From Microbacterium oleivorans (lineage in GTDB: Bacteria; Actinomycetota; Actinomycetes; Actinomycetales; Microbacteriaceae), in assembly GCF_001691565.1 (NCBI RefSeq), contig NZ_MAYO01000002.1:126272-190271 (forward strand): DNA of 64,000 nucleotides, in the 5' to 3' direction. Shown one piece after another: positions 27,947 through 36,979 of the stretch (the first letter of the stretch is position 1; every line of letters begins with the position of its first letter). The notes beneath the pieces were generated by a model. The model saw nothing but the letters and a program-made list of their open reading frames with translations. It searched no databases and was not told the DNA's origin. Both the position numbers and the translations under genes were made by a program.

Positions 27947-28714
27947 TCAGCCGCGGAGAACCGCCTGCTTGACCTCGGCGATCGCCTTCGTGATCTCGAT
28001 GCCGCGGGGGCACGCCTCGGTGCAGTTGAAGGTCGTGCGGCAGCGCCACACGCCCTCCTTGTCGTTGAGGATGTCGAGGCGCACGTCGCCCGCGTCGTCG
28101 CGCGAGTCGAAGATGAAGCGGTGCGCGTTGACGATCGCGGCGGGGCCGAAGTACTGTCCGTCGGTCCAGAACACCGGGCAGGACGAGGTGCACGCAGCGC
28201 AGAGGATGCACTTGGTGGTGTCGTCGTAGACGGCGCGGTCCTTGATGGACTGAATGCGCTCCTTGCCGGGCTCCGGTGCGGTGTTCGCCTGGAGGAAGGG
28301 CTGCACGTCGCGGAAGGACTCGAAGAACGGGTCCATGTCGACGATGAGGTCCTTCTCCAGCGGCAGACCCTTGATCGCCTCGACGTAGATCGGCTTCGAG
28401 ATGTCGAGGTCCTTGATCAGCGTCTTGCAGGCGAGGCGGTTGCGGCCGTTGATGCGCATGGCGTCGGAGCCGCAGATGCCGTGGGCGCACGAGCGACGGA
28501 AGCTCAGCGTGCCGTCGACGTCCCACTTGATGCGGTGGAGCGCGTCCAGCACGCGGTCCGTCGGGTACATCTCCACGTCGTAGTCGACCCAGCGCGGCTC
28601 CGCGTCCACCTCGGGGTCGAAGCGCCGGATGATGAAGGTGACCAGATACGACTGGATGCCGGAGTCGGTGGACTCCTGCGTGCCGGCCGGAGCGTCGGAA
28701 TCGACGATGGTCAT
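27947..28714 (-). CDS. sdhB: Succinate dehydrogenase iron-sulfur subunit
   Basis: Electron-transfer subunit of complex II, 255 residues. The 2Fe-2S ligands are in CAHGICGSDAMRINGRNRLAC; the 4Fe-4S and 3Fe-4S ligands are in CILCAACTSSCPVF and CRTTFNCTEACPRGI. The ATG at 28714 shares a base with the sdhA stop (TGATG). An upstream in-frame start (28786) lies inside sdhA and is rejected. Last gene of sdhC-D-A-B. Confidence 0.96.
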   Translation of the reverse strand: MTIVDSDAPAGTQESTDSGIQSYLVTFIIRRFDPEVDAEPRWVDYDVEMYPTDRVLDALHRIKWDVDGTLSFRRSCAHGICGSDAMRINGRNRLACKTLIKDLDISKPIYVEAIKGLPLEKDLIVDMDPFFESFRDVQPFLQANTAPEPGKERIQSIKDRAVYDDTTKCILCAACTSSCPVFWTDGQYFGPAAIVNAHRFIFDSRDDAGDVRLDILNDKEGVWRCRTTFNCTEACPRGIEITKAIAEVKQAVLRG

Positions 28715-30540
28715 CAGTACTTCCTCTCCATCGGCGGGTAGTTGTACTCGCCCTGCTCGTTCTTGGTGAACACGACCGGCTTCCAATCCAGGCGGATGTG
28801 GTCCTCGGGGTTCGCGGAGTGCGGGTCGCCCGTGAGGTAGGCCATCGTGTGCTGCATGTACTTGTCGTCGTTGCGGTCGGGGTAGTCCTCGCGCATGTGG
28901 CCGCCGCGGCTCTCCTTACGGTTGCGCGCGGCGTAGGCGACGATCTCGGCGATGTCGAGCAGGAAGCCCAGCTCGACGGCCTCGAGGAGATCCGTGTTGT
29001 AGCGCTTGCCCTTGTCGTCGACGTGGACGTTCTTGTAGCGCTCGCGCAGGTCGTTGATCGTGCCCATGACGTTCGTGAGCGTCTCTTCGGTGCGGAAGAC
29101 CTGGGCGTTCGCGTCCATCTCCTCCTGCAGCTTCTTACGAAGAGTGGAGATGCGCTCGGTGCCCGTGTTGCTGCGCAGGCCCTCGATCATCTCGCGAACC
29201 TCCTTGGCGGGGTCCTCGGGGAGCGGCATGAACTCGGCCGTCTGCACGTACTCGACGGCGTTCTGGCCCGACCGCTTGCCGAACACGTTGATGTCGAGCA
29301 GCGAGTTCGTTCCCAGACGGTTGGCGCCGTGCACCGAGACGCACGCGCATTCGCCGGCGGCGTAGAGGCCGGGGACGATGGTGTCGTTGTCGGCGAGCAC
29401 CTCACCCTTGACGTTGGTCGGGATGCCGCCCATCGCGTAGTGGGCGGTCGGCATGACCGGCACCGGCTCGACGACGGGGTCGACGCCCAGGTAGGTGCGA
29501 GCGAACTCGGTGATGTCCGGGAGTTTGGTCTCGAGGACCTCGGCGCCCAGGTGCGTGCAGTCGAGGTAGACGTAGTCCTTATTGGGACCGGCGCCGCGAC
29601 CTTCGAGGACCTCCTTGACCATGCATCGCGCGACGATGTCGCGGGGCGCGAGGTCCTTGATGGTGGGGGCGTAGCGCTCCATGAATCGCTCACCCGAGGC
29701 GTTGCGGAGGATCGCGCCCTCACCGCGCGCACCTTCGGTGAGGAGGATGCCGAGGCCCGCCAGGCCTGTCGGGTGGAACTGGAAGAACTCGATGTCCTCC
29801 AGCGGGAGGCCCTTGCGCCACACGATCCCGACGCCGTCACCGGTGAGGGTGTGCGCGTTCGAGGTCGTCTTGAAGATCTTGCCGAAGCCGCCGGTCGCGA
29901 AGATGACGGCCTTGGCGTGGAAGACGTGGAGGTCGCCGGTGGCGAGCTCGTAGGCGACCACACCGGCGATGCCGGTGCGACCCAGGGCATCCTTCACCGT
30001 GATGAGGTCGAGCGCGTAGAACTCGTTGAAGAAGTTGATGCCGAGCTTGACGCAGTTCTGGAACAGCGTCTGGAGGATCATGTGACCCGTCCGGTCGGCG
30101 GCGTAGCAGGCCCGGCGGACGGGGTTCTTGCCGTGCTCGGCCGTGTGCCCGCCGAAGCGGCGCTGGTCGATCTTGCCGTCGGGCGTGCGGTTGAAGGGCA
30201 GGCCCATGTTCTCGAGGTCGATGACCGCGTCGATGGCTTCCTTCGCGAGGATCTCGGCCGCGTCCTGGTCGACGAGGTAGTCGCCGCCCTTCACGGTGTC
30301 GAAGGTGTGCCACTCCCAGGAGTCCTCTTCGACGTTCGCGAGCGCTGCCGCCATGCCGCCCTGCGCGGCACCGGTGTGGCTGCGGGTCGGGTAGAGCTTG
30401 GTGATGACGGCGGTCTTCGCGCCGGGGCCGGCCTCGATCGCCGCGCGCATCCCGGCGCCGCCGGCGCCCACGATGACGACATCGAACTGGTGGTAGTGGA
30501 CGCCGTCCTTGACGACGGAGTCCGCGGTCTGAGTGCTCAC
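28714..30540 (-). CDS. sdhA: Succinate dehydrogenase flavoprotein subunit
   Basis: Catalytic subunit of complex II, 608 residues. FAD-binding fold [17 protein letters not shown], covalent-FAD His in [12 protein letters not shown], and the active-site segments [10 protein letters not shown] and [18 protein letters not shown] are intact, with [18 protein letters not shown] near residue 400. Oxidises succinate to fumarate in the TCA cycle. GTG start; 46 bp after sdhD. Confidence 0.97.
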   Translation of the reverse strand: MSTQTADSVVKDGVHYHQFDVVIVGAGGAGMRAAIEAGPGAKTAVITKLYPTRSHTGAAQGGMAAALANVEEDSWEWHTFDTVKGGDYLVDQDAAEILAKEAIDAVIDLENMGLPFNRTPDGKIDQRRFGGHTAEHGKNPVRRACYAADRTGHMILQTLFQNCVKLGINFFNEFYALDLITVKDALGRTGIAGVVAYELATGDLHVFHAKAVIFATGGFGKIFKTTSNAHTLTGDGVGIVWRKGLPLEDIEFFQFHPTGLAGLGILLTEGARGEGAILRNASGERFMERYAPTIKDLAPRDIVARCMVKEVLEGRGAGPNKDYVYLDCTHLGAEVLETKLPDITEFARTYLGVDPVVEPVPVMPTAHYAMGGIPTNVKGEVLADNDTIVPGLYAAGECACVSVHGANRLGTNSLLDINVFGKRSGQNAVEYVQTAEFMPLPEDPAKEVREMIEGLRSNTGTERISTLRKKLQEEMDANAQVFRTEETLTNVMGTINDLRERYKNVHVDDKGKRYNTDLLEAVELGFLLDIAEIVAYAARNRKESRGGHMREDYPDRNDDKYMQHTMAYLTGDPHSANPEDHIRLDWKPVVFTKNEQGEYNYPPMERKY

Positions 30541-30586
30541 GTGACGATTGCCTCTGTTCTCTGCTTTGCGTGCCGGCGCGGCCGGC

Positions 30587-31048
30587 TCAGCCCTGTGCCT
30601 TGCAGACCTCGGCGAGAACGCTGCCGTCGAGGTTGGGGATGCAGGGATCGAAGGTGAAGACGACGAGGGTGCCGAGGAGGATCATGAAGCCGGCCACCAC
30701 CCAGAGGCTGGTGACGAGGACCCGGCGGACCTTCGCGTTGGTGACGTAGTCGTTGACGATCGTGCGCATGCCGTTCGTGCCGTGGATGAACGCCAGCCAC
30801 AGCATGAGGACGTCCCACCACTGCCAGAACGGGTTCGCGAACTTGCCGGCGACGAACCCGAAGTCGAGGGCGGAGATGCCCTTGCCGACCATGAGGTTGA
30901 CGAAGAGGTGCCCGAAGATGAGGACGAGCAGGAGCACGCCGGAGACGCGCATGAAGACCCAGCCCCACTTCTCGAGGTTGGGACCCTTCTTGCGGACGGC
31001 GGCCTTGCCCTGCGGGGTGCGGGGTGCGGCGAGGGTGTCGGCGGTCAT
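30587..31048 (-). CDS. sdhD: Succinate dehydrogenase membrane anchor (SdhD)
   Basis: 153-residue membrane anchor with three predicted helices; His residues in [10 protein letters not shown] and [17 protein letters not shown] are the likely haem/quinone-site ligands. The ATG at 31048 overlaps the sdhC stop by one base (TGATG), which fixes the start although the frame remains open upstream. Anchors SdhAB at the membrane with SdhC. Confidence 0.92.
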   Translation of the reverse strand: MTADTLAAPRTPQGKAAVRKKGPNLEKWGWVFMRVSGVLLLVLIFGHLFVNLMVGKGISALDFGFVAGKFANPFWQWWDVLMLWLAFIHGTNGMRTIVNDYVTNAKVRRVLVTSLWVVAGFMILLGTLVVFTFDPCIPNLDGSVLAEVCKAQG

Positions 31049-31482
31049 CAGTGCTCGCCTCCCATGTGCGAGAAGACGTTCGGCAGGTGGCGCGCGGCGA
31101 AGCCGACGAGGGTGACGGCCCAGACGGCCAGCACGCCCCACCACAGCTGCCGCTGGTGACGCGTGGCCCACGGCCACAGGTCCACCGCGATGATGCGGAG
31201 GCCGTTGAAGGCGTGGTAGACGATCGCGCCGACCAGGGCGACTTCGCCGAGGCCCATGATCGGGTTCTTGTACGTGCCGATGACCGCGTTGTACGCATCG
31301 GGGGAGACCCGGATGAGTGCGGTGTCGAGGACGTGCACGAGCAGGAAGAAGAAGATGGCGATGCCGGTGATGCGGTGAAGGACCCACGACCACATGCCCT
31401 CGTTACCGCGGTACAGCGTGCCGCGCGGGGTCTTGGACGTGGTCTCAGCGATCGACGGCGTGACGCGTGCTGGTGCAGACAC
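31048..31482 (-). CDS. sdhC: Succinate dehydrogenase cytochrome b556 subunit (SdhC)
   Basis: 144-residue anchor with three predicted helices; GNEGMWSWVLHRITGIAIFFFLLVH carries the conserved Ser/Arg and the first helix, and YHAFNGLRIIAVDLWPWA holds the family His-x-x-x-Gly-x-Arg pattern. The GTG at 31482 has GGGAGG upstream, better than the ATG at 31563. First gene of the sdh operon, divergent from manC. Confidence 0.93.
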   Translation of the reverse strand: MSAPARVTPSIAETTSKTPRGTLYRGNEGMWSWVLHRITGIAIFFFLLVHVLDTALIRVSPDAYNAVIGTYKNPIMGLGEVALVGAIVYHAFNGLRIIAVDLWPWATRHQRQLWWGVLAVWAVTLVGFAARHLPNVFSHMGGEH

Positions 31483-31578
31483 GGTCGTCCTCCCTTGAGT
31501 GAGATGGATCGCGCCCATGCGGCGAGATCGCGGCATCCCGGGGAATGTCGCCCATCGTCGCAAGCGGGCGCACGGACC

Positions 31579-31584
31579 ATCCTA
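31579..31584 (-). promoter_or_regulatory. Putative -10 box of the sdh operon
   Basis: TAGGAT on the reverse strand about 97 nt before the sdhC GTG, giving a leader of roughly 90 nt. No clear -35. Confidence 0.35.
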
Positions 31585-31632
31585 AGCGGCCTCGAGAGGG
31601 GCGGGCGAGGAAGGCGAGCCTTAATCGGCCGG

Positions 31633-31638
31633 TAGGGT
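31633..31638 (+). promoter_or_regulatory. -10 box of manC
   Basis: TAGGGT, 7 nt before the ATG at 31646; leaderless arrangement. Confidence 0.5.
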
Positions 31639-31645
31639 TCGGGGC

Positions 31646-32758
31646 ATGGTCGAACACATCGAGGATTTCTATGCGGTCATCCCCGCCGGTGGCGTCGGAT
31701 CGCGCCTCTGGCCGCTGTCCCGCGCCGATGCGCCGAAGTTCCTCCACGATCTGACGGGGTCCGGGCATTCGCTGCTGCGCGACACCTGGAACAGGCTCGA
31801 GCCGCTGACGGGTCCGGATCGGATCGCCGTCGTCACGGGCCGCGCGCACCGCGCCGCCGTCGAAGGCCAGCTCCCCGGCATCCCCGACAAGAACGTCATC
31901 CTCGAATCCGAGCCGCGGGATTCGGCCGCCGCGATCGGTCTCGCTGCGGCGATCCTGCACCGACGGCATCCCGATGTCGTCATCGGTTCCTTCGCTGCGG
32001 ACCATGTGATCCGCGGCTCGCGTGTGTTCGAATTCGCCGTGCGCGACGCGGTCGCGGTGGCCCGCGAGGGGTACATCTGCACGATCGGCATCGCGCCGTC
32101 GGAGCCCGCGATCGGCTTCGGCTACATCAAGCGGGGCGGTGAGCTGATCGTCGAGGGCGCACGGGATGCCTCCCTGGTGGAGCGTTTCGTCGAGAAGCCC
32201 GACCTCGAGACCGCCAAGTCCTATGTCGCGGACCGCTCCTACCTCTGGAACGCGGGCATGTTCATCTCGCGGGCGGACGTCCTGCTCGCCGAGATAGAGG
32301 CCAACAATCCGACCCTGCACGCGGGTCTCATGGAGCTCGCCGAAGCGTGGGACGACCGCGATCGCCGAGGTCCGGCCGTCGACCGCATCTGGCCGACCCT
32401 CGAGAAGATCGCCATCGACTACGTCGTCGCCGAGCCCGCGGCGGAGAAGGGCAGGCTCGCCGTCGTGCCCGGGCACTTCGACTGGGACGACGTGGGGGAC
32501 TTCGCGAGCCTCGCGAAGCTCAACTCGGCGGGTCGCAGCGACCTCGCGATCCTCGGTCAGAACGCCCGCGTGCTCTCGGACGCGGCGAGCGGCATCGTGG
32601 TCTCGCAGACCAGCCGGGTCATCAGCATCATCGGCGTGAAGGACATCGTCGTCGTCGACACCGACGACGCGCTGCTGGTCACCACCGCCGAGCACGCGCA
32701 GCGGGTGAAGCGGGTCGTCGACGCGCTGAAGGTGACGGGGCGCGGCGACGTCCTCTGA
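31646..32758 (+). CDS. manC: Mannose-1-phosphate guanylyltransferase
   Basis: Makes GDP-mannose from GTP and mannose 1-phosphate. The 370-residue nucleotidyltransferase shows the pyrophosphorylase signature PAGGVGSRLWPLSRADAPKFL (residues 13-34), FAADHVI and FVEKP, and lacks the extra cupin-like isomerase domain of the bifunctional ManC/AlgA proteins. Monocistronic with a leaderless promoter, divergent from sdhC. Product feeds mannosylated lipids and glycans of the envelope. Confidence 0.92.
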   Translation: MVEHIEDFYAVIPAGGVGSRLWPLSRADAPKFLHDLTGSGHSLLRDTWNRLEPLTGPDRIAVVTGRAHRAAVEGQLPGIPDKNVILESEPRDSAAAIGLAAAILHRRHPDVVIGSFAADHVIRGSRVFEFAVRDAVAVAREGYICTIGIAPSEPAIGFGYIKRGGELIVEGARDASLVERFVEKPDLETAKSYVADRSYLWNAGMFISRADVLLAEIEANNPTLHAGLMELAEAWDDRDRRGPAVDRIWPTLEKIAIDYVVAEPAAEKGRLAVVPGHFDWDDVGDFASLAKLNSAGRSDLAILGQNARVLSDAASGIVVSQTSRVISIIGVKDIVVVDTDDALLVTTAEHAQRVKRVVDALKVTGRGDVL

Positions 32759-32921
32759 GCCGCCGTCCATTGGGCAGGATGCCGCTCCTGTGACGGGTTC
32801 ATTGCGGCTTTGTAACCATTCGGAGGAACGGGCTCATCAGGGTGCCCGGTCGTCGTCACAGTAGGTAACTTCGGTTGCGCACACCCGCGAAGTCCGCGGG
32901 TTCTCTTCCGTGGAGGCACTC

Positions 32922-34046
32922 TTGACCATCTCGAACCCGAAGAAGCTCGCCGGCATCGCCGGCGCCGCGCTTCTCATCGCCGCCCTGGCCGGCTGCGGTA
33001 CCGCCCCCGAGGCCAACCCGTCCTCGTCCGCCGGCGCTGGTGCCGGCGACGTCGTCGACGGCTTCAAGCCCTGCCTCATCTCCGACGCCGGTGGCTGGAA
33101 CGACAAGTCGTTCAACGAATCGGCCAAGAACGGCATGGACAAGGCCGCCGCTGAGCTCAATGTGAAGCCCATCGAGTTCGAGTCGACCAACGACAACGAC
33201 TACGAGCCCAACATGACGACGGCGATCTCCGAGGGCTGCACGCTCATCGTCTCCGTCGGCTTCAAGCTCGCCGCGGCGACCGTCGAGGCGGCCAAGGCCA
33301 ACCCGAACCTGCAGTTCGCGATCATCGACGACTACGCGGACACCGACGGCGACCAGAAGACCGACGCTCCGAACATCAAGCCCCTCGTCTTCAACACGGC
33401 AGAGGCCGCCTACCTCGGTGGCTACGCCGCCGCGGCATGGTCGGCTGAGGCCGGCGTGAACAAGGTCGGCACCTTCGGCGGCATGCAGATCCCGTCCGTC
33501 GCGGTCTTCATGGACGGATACGCGCTCGGCGTCGAGAAGTACAACGAGGACAAGGGCGCCGACGTCAAGCTCTTCGGCTGGGATGTCGCGGGCCAGAAGG
33601 GCGCCTTCACGGGCGGCTTCGACGCCAATGACACCGCCAAGCAGACGGCGCAGTCGGTCCTCGACCAGGGCGTCGACGTGATCCTCCCCGTCGGTGGCCC
33701 CATCTACAAGAGCGCCGCAGCCGCCATCAAGGACAGCGGCGACGACACCCTCATGCTCGGCGTCGACAGCGACCTCGCCGTCGCCGACACGAGCGTGACC
33801 GACGTCACGCTGGTCTCGATCATGAAGGCCATCGACGTGGCCGTCTACGACACCACGGTCGCCGCCTCCACCGGCGAGTTCGACGCCGCGCCGTACGTCG
33901 GCACGCTGGAGAACGAGGGCGTCAAGCTCTCGAGCTTCCACGACTTCGAGTCGAAGCTGCCCGCAGGCCTTCCCGACGAGCTCACTGCACTGCAGAAGGC
34001 CATCGTCTCGGGCGACATCACGGTGGAGTCGAAGAACTCGCCGTGA
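32922..34046 (+). CDS. BMP/PnrA-type nucleoside-binding lipoprotein
   Basis: Extracytoplasmic nucleoside receptor of the BMP family, 374 residues. The lipobox LAGC places the lipid at Cys25; the mature part has ISDAGGWNDKSFNESAKNGM, GFKLAAATVEAAKANPNLQFAIID and GVDSDLAV typical of PnrA/Med proteins. The TTG at 32922 was chosen because GGAGG sits 5 nt upstream; the GTG at 32910 has no site. Heads the nucleoside uptake and salvage genes. Strong hairpins follow it, which would let it be made in excess over the permeases. Confidence 0.92.
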   Translation: MTISNPKKLAGIAGAALLIAALAGCGTAPEANPSSSAGAGAGDVVDGFKPCLISDAGGWNDKSFNESAKNGMDKAAAELNVKPIEFESTNDNDYEPNMTTAISEGCTLIVSVGFKLAAATVEAAKANPNLQFAIIDDYADTDGDQKTDAPNIKPLVFNTAEAAYLGGYAAAAWSAEAGVNKVGTFGGMQIPSVAVFMDGYALGVEKYNEDKGADVKLFGWDVAGQKGAFTGGFDANDTAKQTAQSVLDQGVDVILPVGGPIYKSAAAAIKDSGDDTLMLGVDSDLAVADTSVTDVTLVSIMKAIDVAVYDTTVAASTGEFDAAPYVGTLENEGVKLSSFHDFESKLPAGLPDELTALQKAIVSGDITVESKNSP

Positions 34047-34059
34047 TCTGAACGACACC

Positions 34060-34098
34060 CACTCGGGGCGGGCAGCGCAACGCTGCCCGCCCCGAGTG
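34060..34098 (+). terminator. Strong hairpin after the BMP lipoprotein gene
   Basis: Perfect 18-bp stem CACTCGGGGCGGGCAGCG with a 3-nt loop, 14 bp past the stop, no T-tract. A second hairpin (GGCGGGTG-8nt-CACCCGCC, 34119-34142) follows before the next promoter. Probably a terminator or an mRNA stabiliser. Confidence 0.7.
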
Positions 34099-34145
34099 CC
34101 GTTCGCTCCACATTCGTTGGCGGGTGCTTCCAGACACCCGCCGGA

Positions 34146-34151
34146 TAGGGT
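34146..34151 (+). promoter_or_regulatory. -10 box of the nucleoside ABC operon
   Basis: TAGGGT, 6 nt before the ATG at 34158; leaderless start for the ATPase gene, independent of the BMP transcript. Confidence 0.5.
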
Positions 34152-34157
34152 TCTCGT

Positions 34158-35672
34158 ATGAAGCTCGAGCTCCGCGGAATCACCAAGAGATTCGGCAGCC
34201 TCGTCGCCAACGATCACATCGACCTCGTGGTCGAGCCGGGGGAGATCCACGCTCTCCTCGGTGAGAACGGCGCCGGCAAATCCACACTCATGAACGTCCT
34301 GTACGGCCTGTACCGCGCCGATGAAGGTCAGATCCTCCTGGACGACGCCGTCCAGAATTTCCGGGGTCCCGGCGACGCGATGACGGCCGGCATCGGCATG
34401 GTGCATCAGCACTTCATGCTCATCCCCGTCTTCACCGTCGCCGAGAACGTGATGCTCGGTCACGAGAAGACGAAGGGGCTCGGACGCCTCGATCTGGCTC
34501 AGGCCCGCGATCACGTCCGCGCCGTCGCGGACCGGTTCGGATTCCAGATCGACCCGGACGCGCTCGTCGGCGACCTTCCCGTCGGCGTCCAGCAGCGGGT
34601 CGAGATCATCAAGGCGCTCTCGCGCGACGCGAAGGTCCTCGTCTTCGACGAGCCGACCGCGGTGCTCACTCCGCAGGAGACCGATGAGCTCATGGGGATC
34701 ATGCGCCAGCTGCGCGACGAGGGGACGTCCATCGTCTTCATCACCCACAAGCTCCGCGAGGTCCGCGAAGTGGCGGACCGGATCACGGTCGTCCGGCTCG
34801 GCAAGATCGTCGGCACAGCCTCGCCCACGGCGACGAACGCCGAGCTGGCGTCGTTGATGGTGGGTCGCGCCGTCGAGCTCACGGTGCAGAAGGAGCCGGC
34901 CACCGTACGAGAGGGCGGGCTCGAAGTCCGCGATCTCCGCGTGCTCACTCCGAGCGGAGCGATCGTCGTCGACGATGTGTCGTTCGATGTCCGGCCGGGG
35001 GAGATCCTCGCCGTCGCAGGCGTGCAAGGGAACGGCCAGACCGAGTTGGTCGAGGCGATCGTCGGCCTCGCCGCCCGCACCGAGGGGTCGATCCGCCTCG
35101 ACGGTACCGAGCTGGTGGGAAAGACCGTCCGCAGCATCCTCGACGCCGGCGTCGGCTTCGTTCCCGAAGACCGGAAGGAAGACGGGCTGGTGGGCGGCTT
35201 CTCCGTCGCGGAGAACCTCATCCTCGACCGGTCGACCGACCCGGCATTCTCTCGCGCAGGCACCATCCGGCGCGCTGAGCTCGATGCGTTCGCTCGCGCC
35301 CGCATCGAGGAGTACGACATCCGCACGCGCGGCCCGGAGACTCCCGCAGGCACGCTGTCGGGCGGAAACCAGCAGAAGGTCGTCATCGCTCGCGAGATGA
35401 GCCGCGACCTCAAGCTCTTCGTCGCCGCGCAGCCCACGCGCGGCGTGGACGTCGGCTCCATCGAGTTCATCCACAAGCGCATCGTGGAGACCCGGGATGC
35501 CGGCATCCCGGTGATCGTCGTCTCGACCGAACTCGACGAGGTCACGGCCCTCGCAGACCGCATCGCTGTCATGTACCGAGGCCGCGTCGTCGGCATCGTT
35601 CCCGGTGACACCCCCCGCGACACCCTCGGCCTCATGATGGCCGGCGCAACCGACCCGGAGGTGGCTGCATGA
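34158..35672 (+). CDS. Nucleoside ABC importer ATPase (tandem domains)
   Basis: 504-residue protein with two ABC ATPase domains, as in sugar (RbsA-like) and nucleoside importers of the NupA/YufO type. Domain 1 has Walker A GENGAGKST (about residues 35-43) and a signature-poor helix (LPVGVQQRVEI); domain 2 has AVAGVQGNGQTE in place of a full Walker A and LSGGNQQKVVIAREM. This asymmetry is normal for the family. Coupled by ATGA overlap to permease 1. Confidence 0.92.
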   Translation: MKLELRGITKRFGSLVANDHIDLVVEPGEIHALLGENGAGKSTLMNVLYGLYRADEGQILLDDAVQNFRGPGDAMTAGIGMVHQHFMLIPVFTVAENVMLGHEKTKGLGRLDLAQARDHVRAVADRFGFQIDPDALVGDLPVGVQQRVEIIKALSRDAKVLVFDEPTAVLTPQETDELMGIMRQLRDEGTSIVFITHKLREVREVADRITVVRLGKIVGTASPTATNAELASLMVGRAVELTVQKEPATVREGGLEVRDLRVLTPSGAIVVDDVSFDVRPGEILAVAGVQGNGQTELVEAIVGLAARTEGSIRLDGTELVGKTVRSILDAGVGFVPEDRKEDGLVGGFSVAENLILDRSTDPAFSRAGTIRRAELDAFARARIEEYDIRTRGPETPAGTLSGGNQQKVVIAREMSRDLKLFVAAQPTRGVDVGSIEFIHKRIVETRDAGIPVIVVSTELDEVTALADRIAVMYRGRVVGIVPGDTPRDTLGLMMAGATDPEVAA

Positions 35673-36979
35673 GCGGCACCACGCCCGGCGCCGCCGACGC
35701 GGCGCACCCCGCCGAACAACTCCCGACGGCGAGCGGACCGCTGACAGGGGAGAAGGAGCCGAAGGAGCCCTCGCGGACCGACGTCTTCTTCCGTGAACTC
35801 ATGCGCGGCAGCGCCGTGACCACGCTCCTCGCCGTCGTCCTCGCGCTGATCGTCGGCGGCATCCTCATCGCCGTGACCAACGAAGACGTCGAGCGGACCA
35901 GTGGATACTTCTTCGCGCGCCCCACGGACACGCTCGTCGCCGCGTGGAACGCGGTCTACAACGGGTACGAAGCGCTGTTCCGCGGCGCGATCTTCAACCC
36001 TCGCGTGACGGACTTCGCCGCGCAGATCCGGCCGCTGACGAACTCGCTCGGATTCGCCGCTCCTCTCATCGCCGCGGGCCTCGGTGTCGCGCTCGCGTTC
36101 CGCGTGGGCCTGTTCAACATCGGTGCGCGCGGTCAGATGCTCGTCGGCGCCCTCTTCGCCGGGTTCTTCGCCTTCAACCTCGATCTGCCGCTGCTGATCC
36201 ATCTGCCGATCACGCTGCTCGCAGGCATCCTCGGCGGAGCGATCTGGGGCGGTCTCGTCGGCCTTCTGAAGGCACGCACCGGCGCGCACGAGGTGATCCT
36301 CACGATCATGCTCAACTACGTCGCCTACTACCTGCTCCTGTGGATGCTGCGCACCCCCGGACTCCTGCAGGCCGAGGGGACCAATCAGCCGCAGTCGCAG
36401 CCGACGCCCGCGACCGCGCAGTTCCCGGATCTGCTCGGTCCGATGTTCCCGCAGCTCGACTGGGGCTTCGTCATCGTCGTCATCGCGACGGTGTTCGTCT
36501 GGTGGCTCATCGAGCGCTCCAGCCTGGGCCTGCGCATGCGCGCGGTGGGTGAGAACCCCCATGCCGCACGCGCGGGCGGCATCAACGTCGAGCGCATCTA
36601 CGTCTACGCCATGGTCTTCGCCGGCGGCCTCGCCGGTCTCGCGGCCATGAACCAGATCCAGGGCAACGTCACGACCGGCTTCGCCGCGACCATCGACGCC
36701 GGCATCGGCTTCGACGCGATCACCGTGGCCCTGCTCGGACGCAGCCGCGCGTGGGGGACCTTCGCCGCCGGCATCCTGTTCGGCGCACTCAAGGCGGGGT
36801 CGTTCTCGATGCAGGCGCAGGGCATCCCGGTCGACATCGTGCTCGTCGTCCAGTCGCTCGTCGTGCTCTTCATCGCCGCGCCGCCCCTGCTGCGCGCCGT
36901 GTTCTTCCTGCCCAAGACCGAGATCGAGAAGGCGGACAAGGCGCGAGCCAAGGCCGCGAAGAAGGCGGTGTCGGCATGA
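35669..36979 (+). CDS. Nucleoside ABC importer permease 1
   Basis: 436-residue permease of the branched-chain/sugar BPD_transp_2 family (NupB/YufP type), with an acidic 45-residue N-terminal extension and about nine predicted helices; FRVGLFNIGARGQMLVGAL and MRAVGENPHAARAGGINVERIYVYAM are family motifs. Overlaps both neighbours by 4 bp. Confidence 0.9.
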   Translation: MSGTTPGAADAAHPAEQLPTASGPLTGEKEPKEPSRTDVFFRELMRGSAVTTLLAVVLALIVGGILIAVTNEDVERTSGYFFARPTDTLVAAWNAVYNGYEALFRGAIFNPRVTDFAAQIRPLTNSLGFAAPLIAAGLGVALAFRVGLFNIGARGQMLVGALFAGFFAFNLDLPLLIHLPITLLAGILGGAIWGGLVGLLKARTGAHEVILTIMLNYVAYYLLLWMLRTPGLLQAEGTNQPQSQPTPATAQFPDLLGPMFPQLDWGFVIVVIATVFVWWLIERSSLGLRMRAVGENPHAARAGGINVERIYVYAMVFAGGLAGLAAMNQIQGNVTTGFAATIDAGIGFDAITVALLGRSRAWGTFAAGILFGALKAGSFSMQAQGIPVDIVLVVQSLVVLFIAAPPLLRAVFFLPKTEIEKADKARAKAAKKAVSA

